Source: Glacieibacterium sp964246975 (GTDB lineage Bacteria; Pseudomonadota; Alphaproteobacteria; Sphingomonadales; Sphingomonadaceae). From it: 27,258 nt of DNA. The position numbers and the translations under genes are program-made. Each line of letters starts with the position of its first letter. Position 1 is the stretch's first letter. The notes beneath the pieces were generated by a model, which had not been told where the DNA came from, searched no databases, and worked only from the letters and a program-made list of their open reading frames with translations. Location of the stretch: contig CAXTSL010000036.1 in the NCBI GenBank assembly GCA_964246975.1, positions 1-27,258 on the forward strand, in the 5' to 3' direction. Positions 23,530 through 27,258 of this stretch are shown here, piece after piece.

Positions 23530-25434
23530 ATGACCGCCACCGCTGCGATCCTGCCCAACGACCGCTCGGGCCACCACGCCCCGCAGAGCCTGCCCCGCCT
23601 TGCGCTCGGCGCGGTCGGGGTGGTTTTCGGCGACATCGCCACCAGCCCGCTCTACGCGCTCAAGACGACCTTCACCGGCCACCACCCACTCGCCGTCGAC
23701 CGGCTGCACATCTTCGGCGTGATGAGCCTCGTGTTCTGGACGATGATCCTCGTCGTCACGATCAAGTACGTCCTCATCATCCTGCGTGCCGACAATCGCG
23801 GCGAAGGCGGCAGCCTCGCACTGTTGGCGCTGATCAACCGCCTGACGCCGGGGGCGAGTTGGTCGAAGGGCCTTATCCTGCTCGGCGTGCTGGCGACCGC
23901 GCTGTTCTTCGGCGATTGCATCATCACGCCGGCGATCTCGGTGCTGTCGGCGGTCGAGGGACTGACGGTGGTCGAGGCGCGGCTGACCCCGCTCGTGCTG
24001 CCGATCTCGATCGGCATCCTGATTGGGCTATTCTTCATCCAAGCGCGTGGCTCGGCCAAGGTCGGCGCGCTGTTCGGGCCGGTCATGGCGGTCTACATTG
24101 TCGTTATCGCGGTGATGGGCGCGACGCATATCGTGCTCAACCCGTCGATCCTCGCCGCGCTCAACCCCTATTGGGCCTATGTTTTCTTTGCCGACAATCC
24201 TCGGCTTGCCTTCCTGGCACTTGGCTCTGTGGTTCTGTCGGTGACCGGAGCCGAAGCGCTCTATGCCGACATGGGGCATTTCGGCCGACGGCCGATCAAA
24301 GTCAGCTGGCTATATTTCGTCCTGCCCGCACTTTTGCTTAACTACCTGGGCCAAAGTGCGATGATGCTCGACCGCCCAGCGACGGTCAGCAATCCCTTCT
24401 ATCTGATGGCCCCCGATTGGGCGCGGCTGCCGCTGGTCGTCCTTGCCACATTCGCTACGGTCATCGCCAGCCAGGCGGTTATTTCGGGGGCGTTCTCGGT
24501 GTGCCAGCAGGCGGTCCAGCTGGGCTTCCTGCCGCGCCTCAAAATCACCCACACCAGCGCCAGCGCGGCAGGGCAGATTTACATCCCGCTGGTTAACTGG
24601 GGGCTGCTCGGCATGGTGTTGCTGCTCGTCTTCATGTTCGGCACCTCGGACGCGCTGGCGAGCGCCTATGGTATCGCGGTGACGGGTACGATGCTGATTT
24701 CCACCTGCATGTTCGCGGTACTCGTCTACTCGGTCTGGAAATGGCCGCGCTGGGTGTCAATCCCAACGATCGCAGTGTTTCTTGTTATCGACCTTGCTTA
24801 TTTCGGCTCTAACCTGACCAAGATTCCCGACGGTGGGTGGTTCCCGTTGTTGATCGGCGGAATTGCCTTCACCTTCCTGACGACGTGGGCGAAGGGGCGT
24901 CAGTTGATGATGCTGCGCCTGCGCGAGAGTGCGATGCCGATGGAGGTCTTCATCAAGTCCGCCGCGACGGCTGCGACAAGGGTTCCCGGCACGGCGGTGT
25001 TCATGACGAGTTCGCCCGAGGGCGTGCCGCACGCGCTGCTCCACAATTTGAAGCACAACAAGGTGCTCCACGAGCGCATCATGATTCTCACCGTGGTGAT
25101 CGACGAGGTGCCCTATGTCGACGACGAGGACCGCATCGAGGTTCGCGACCTCGGGTCGGAGTTCTACCGGCTGATCATCCAGTACGGCTTCATGCAGGAA
25201 CTCGACATTCCCGCCGTGCTCAAGACAGTCGAGAACTGCGGGCCAAAGCTTAAGATGATGGACACGAGCTTCTTCCTCGCGCGGCAGACTTTGCTCGCCA
25301 GCGACCGGCCGGGGATGGCGATCTGGCGCGAGAAGCTGTTTGCGTGGATGCTGCGCAACGCCGAAACCGCGATGGAATTCTTCAAGCTGCCGACCAATCG
25401 CGTCGTCGAACTGGGATCGCAGGTCGAGATTTAG
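23530..25434 (+). CDS. kup: Low-affinity potassium transporter Kup
   Basis: Kup is an inner-membrane potassium/proton symporter. The 634-residue protein has normal length and about 12 membrane segments, with VVFGDIATSPLYALKTTF in the first, ADNRGEGGSLALLALI after the second, and GDCIITPAISVLSAVEG in the third or fourth. The C-terminal cytoplasmic domain (~465-634) contains PGTAVFMTSSPEGVPHALLHNLKHNKVLHE and ends FFKLPTNRVVELGSQVEI, typical of the family. Some stretches (around 24180-24380 and 24770-24840) are lower in GC than the rest. No strong binding site precedes the ATG. Its stop is one base from the stop of the convergent next gene. Confidence 0.97.
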   Translation: MTATAAILPNDRSGHHAPQSLPRLALGAVGVVFGDIATSPLYALKTTFTGHHPLAVDRLHIFGVMSLVFWTMILVVTIKYVLIILRADNRGEGGSLALLALINRLTPGASWSKGLILLGVLATALFFGDCIITPAISVLSAVEGLTVVEARLTPLVLPISIGILIGLFFIQARGSAKVGALFGPVMAVYIVVIAVMGATHIVLNPSILAALNPYWAYVFFADNPRLAFLALGSVVLSVTGAEALYADMGHFGRRPIKVSWLYFVLPALLLNYLGQSAMMLDRPATVSNPFYLMAPDWARLPLVVLATFATVIASQAVISGAFSVCQQAVQLGFLPRLKITHTSASAAGQIYIPLVNWGLLGMVLLLVFMFGTSDALASAYGIAVTGTMLISTCMFAVLVYSVWKWPRWVSIPTIAVFLVIDLAYFGSNLTKIPDGGWFPLLIGGIAFTFLTTWAKGRQLMMLRLRESAMPMEVFIKSAATAATRVPGTAVFMTSSPEGVPHALLHNLKHNKVLHERIMILTVVIDEVPYVDDEDRIEVRDLGSEFYRLIIQYGFMQELDIPAVLKTVENCGPKLKMMDTSFFLARQTLLASDRPGMAIWREKLFAWMLRNAETAMEFFKLPTNRVVELGSQVEI

Positions 25435-25435
25435 T

Positions 25436-25846
25436 TCAGCGCGGGTTCTTTTCCTCGCGATACGCGTCCTGCAGCAGCTTGTTGCAGCCGGTGCCGCCGC
25501 CCGGACCGATCGGCGTGCACGAGCCGATGCCGCCGCCGGCGCCGCCCGCCGCCTGCGCGACGAGTCGCTCACGGCGCGTCGCATAGGGGCTGAGCGGCTT
25601 GCCCTGACCGGTGCGGACGCCCGACGGGATGCGGTAGCGTTCCTCGTCGGGGTGGCGCACGCAGACGACGATCTCGTCTTTGTCGACCGCCTTGGGGCAG
25701 AGGTCGGTGCCGAACACGTCGACGATGCGCTTGCGCGGCTGGGTGCCGTCGGCGGCGACGCCGTTGCCCTTCAAGGCCGATTGCGCGGCGGCAGGCGCAC
25801 TCGCGACGGCAGCGCCCACGGCGATCAGCAACATCAGTCCACGCAT
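25436..25846 (-). CDS. Small secreted protein with four cysteines, function unknown
   Basis: The 136-residue protein has a signal peptide (residues 1-22, ending SAPAAAQS) and four cysteines at 50, 62, 110 and 121, likely forming periplasmic disulfides. DEIVVCVRHPDEERYRIP and GIGSC..IGPGGGTGC resemble a small secreted protein I recall as widespread in sphingomonads without known function. ATG 25846 is chosen because it starts the signal peptide and GGGAG lies about 9 bases upstream; the frame stays open further upstream but adds an unlikely charged extension. Confidence 0.82.
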   Translation of the reverse strand: MRGLMLLIAVGAAVASAPAAAQSALKGNGVAADGTQPRKRIVDVFGTDLCPKAVDKDEIVVCVRHPDEERYRIPSGVRTGQGKPLSPYATRRERLVAQAAGGAGGGIGSCTPIGPGGGTGCNKLLQDAYREEKNPR

Positions 25847-25928
25847 CGCGCCACTCCCGAACGGTATCCGCTTTAGTCTAGCAGACGCCGCAACGCTCCG
25901 GCAGTGGTTTCGGCTCACGTCCTGCGCC

Positions 25929-26774
25929 TCACCTGGCGGCGATGGCGTCGGCGACCGCCAGCGCGCGGCGTGCGACGGCGACGTGGAGCACCTCGACGAG
26001 CTTGCCGCCGAAGGTCGTCACGCCCGCGCCGCTCGCCACCGCATCGGCGTGCGCGGCGATCAGCCCGCGCGCCTCGGCGATCTCGGCGGCCGACGGGGCG
26101 AAGGCGGCGTTGGCGATGGCGACCTGCGCGGGATGGACAAGGGTCTTGCCGTCGAAGCCGAAGTCGACCGCCTGCACCGCCTCGGCCCGCATGCCGTCGT
26201 CGTCGCGAATGTCGGTGAAAACCCCGTCGAAGGCGAAGACGCCGCCCGCCCGCGCCGCGACAACGATGCGGCTCATGGCGTAATGGAGCGGCACGCGCGC
26301 CGCGCCGGGGCGCAGCCGGAGGTCCTTGGCGAGGTCGGCGAAGCCCGCCAGCAGCGCCGTCACCCCCGGCGTGCGCGCGATTTCCGGCGCGTCGAGCACG
26401 GCGTTCGGCGTCTCGATCATCGCCCACACCGGCAGGCCGCCCGCGTGCGCCACGGCATCGCGCGCGGCCGCCGCGTCGTCTACCTTGGGCACAACGATGC
26501 CGTCGGCGCGGGCGGCGACGGCGGCGGCGAAGTCGTGCGGCCCCCACGCCGTGGCGAGCGAATTGACGCGCACCAGCACCTCGCGGTGGCCCCAACCGCC
26601 GTCGCCCAGCGCCGCGACGACGGCGTCGCGCGCGGCGTCCTTCATCTCGGGCGCGACGGCGTCTTCGAGGTCGAGGATGACGCAGTCGCAGTCGAGCGTC
26701 CGCGCTTTCGCCACCGCCGAGGCGCGGATCGCGGGCAGGTACAGGATCGAGCGGCGCGGCCTGAGGTCGTCCAT
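25929..26774 (-). CDS. HpcH/HpaI aldolase or CitE-like CoA ester lyase
   Basis: The 281-residue protein belongs to the CitE/HpcH superfamily of Mg2+-dependent lyases that cleave or form C-C bonds in citryl-, malyl- or related CoA esters. Visible motifs are RRSILYLPA near the start, ILDLEDAVAPEMKDAAR (first acidic pair), VRVNS with the conserved arginine, IETPNAV with the metal-binding glutamate, and FDGKTLVHPAQV near the end. ATG 26774 is preferred because AAAGG lies 8 bases upstream; ATG 26789, overlapping the preceding stop, is possible. No citrate lyase alpha or gamma subunit is nearby, so the substrate is open. Confidence 0.9.
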   Translation of the reverse strand: MDDLRPRRSILYLPAIRASAVAKARTLDCDCVILDLEDAVAPEMKDAARDAVVAALGDGGWGHREVLVRVNSLATAWGPHDFAAAVAARADGIVVPKVDDAAAARDAVAHAGGLPVWAMIETPNAVLDAPEIARTPGVTALLAGFADLAKDLRLRPGAARVPLHYAMSRIVVAARAGGVFAFDGVFTDIRDDDGMRAEAVQAVDFGFDGKTLVHPAQVAIANAAFAPSAAEIAEARGLIAAHADAVASGAGVTTFGGKLVEVLHVAVARRALAVADAIAAR

Positions 26775-26785
26775 CGTGCTGCCTT

Positions 26786-27258
26786 TCATCCCGCGAGCCG
26801 CGCCCGCGCTTCGTCGAGGACGCGCGCGTCGCCCGCCGCGATGACACGCCCGTCGCTGCCCCGCCTGAGCGGCGCGCCTGCCCAGTCGCGCATGACGCCG
26901 CCCGCCCCCTCGACGACGGGGACCAGCGCCGCCCAGTCGTAGAGCTTGAGCCCCGCCTCGACGACGAGATCGAGGTGGCCGCTGGCGACGAGGCCGTAAT
27001 TATGGTTGTCGCCGCCATACAGCGTGTCGAAGGCCGTGGTGCGGACACGCTCGAAGGCGGCGAAGTCTGGCGCGCTGAAATAATGCGGCGAACTCGTCGC
27101 CAGATGCGCGCCCACGAGGCCCGAACACGACCGGGTGTGCGCCGCGACGCCGTTGAGCGTCGTCCGGCCTTCGACCCCGACCCAGCGGTCGCGCGCGATG
27201 CACTGGTCGATGATGCCGAGCGTCGGGCTCGACCAGCGCGCCAGCGCCTCGGCCCCGA
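26786..27258 (-). CDS. Histidinol-phosphatase HisN-type inositol monophosphatase family protein (5' partial)
   Basis: The 156 visible residues are the C-terminal part of an inositol monophosphatase-fold phosphatase. LYGGDNHNYGLVASGHLDLVVEAGLKLYDWAALVPVVEGAGG contains the family metal-binding aspartate in YDWAA and is closest to the HisN branch, which dephosphorylates L-histidinol phosphate in histidine synthesis. The first half with the other Mg2+ ligands lies beyond the window edge. Its stop lies just before the lyase start, so the two may be in one operon. Other substrates within this fold cannot be excluded. Confidence 0.9.
   Translation of the reverse strand, partial: GAEALARWSSPTLGIIDQCIARDRWVGVEGRTTLNGVAAHTRSCSGLVGAHLATSSPHYFSAPDFAAFERVRTTAFDTLYGGDNHNYGLVASGHLDLVVEAGLKLYDWAALVPVVEGAGGVMRDWAGAPLRRGSDGRVIAAGDARVLDEARARLAG

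Noticed and set aside
1..27258. CRISPR arrays, tRNA or rRNA genes, integrases, transposases
   Set aside because: None seen on either strand; no regularly spaced repeats, no tRNA-like cloverleaf and no recognisable recombinase translation.

Overview
The window is dense, GC-rich chromosomal DNA of an alphaproteobacterium, most likely of the order Sphingomonadales. Support for this comes from a PEPxxWA-type C-terminal sorting signal, a UPF0262 protein, a Suv3-like helicase / S4 protein / FdxA / CarD cluster, an M23 peptidase opening with the residues MFQ, and several small secreted proteins of a kind I associate with sphingomonads. The family and order calls come from reading the translations, not from a database search. 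No rRNA, tRNA, CRISPR array, integrase or transposase was seen.

Layout. 1-2302 (+): glutathione-dependent formaldehyde detoxification, with a class III alcohol dehydrogenase (5' end cut by the window), a glutathione S-transferase and S-formylglutathione hydrolase, tightly packed. 2316-4021 (-): plsY and dprA, overlapping by 4 bases. 4166-6559 (+): a lone 797-residue protein that looks like a PD-(D/E)xK nuclease fused to an N6-adenine DNA methyltransferase; its probable specificity region has strikingly lower GC. 6635-10201: a secreted amidohydrolase, a TraB/GumN-like protein and, on the other strand, a PEP-CTERM protein. 10521-13541: rplY, pth and ychF, with a lower-GC Uma2-family gene on the opposite strand between pth and ychF. 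13587-15504: a small four-cysteine membrane protein, divergent from a beta-lactamase-related serine hydrolase coupled to a UPF0262 gene. 15513-17100 (-): an M23 peptidase broken by a 10-N assembly gap that shifts the frame. 17287-21435 (+): a short upstream ORF, Suv3-like helicase, S4 RNA-binding protein, FdxA, a large inverted repeat and CarD. 21483-25846: DUF2784 protein, alanine dehydrogenase (-), a monooxygenase-fold protein, the potassium transporter Kup and a small secreted protein (-). 25929-27258 (-): a CitE/HpcH-like lyase and a HisN-type phosphatase whose 5' end lies outside the window.

Most of the window is ordinary housekeeping. The main accessory candidate is the nuclease-methyltransferase fusion: it has no partner subunit in the window, and its composition is mosaic in the way expected if the target-recognition part had been exchanged. 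The second is the Uma2 gene between pth and ychF. Convergent genes are packed very closely: two stop codons share one CTAG, another pair is 1 base apart and a third 13 bases apart. At least three genes (dprA, the M23 peptidase and the S4 protein) appear to start with TTG.
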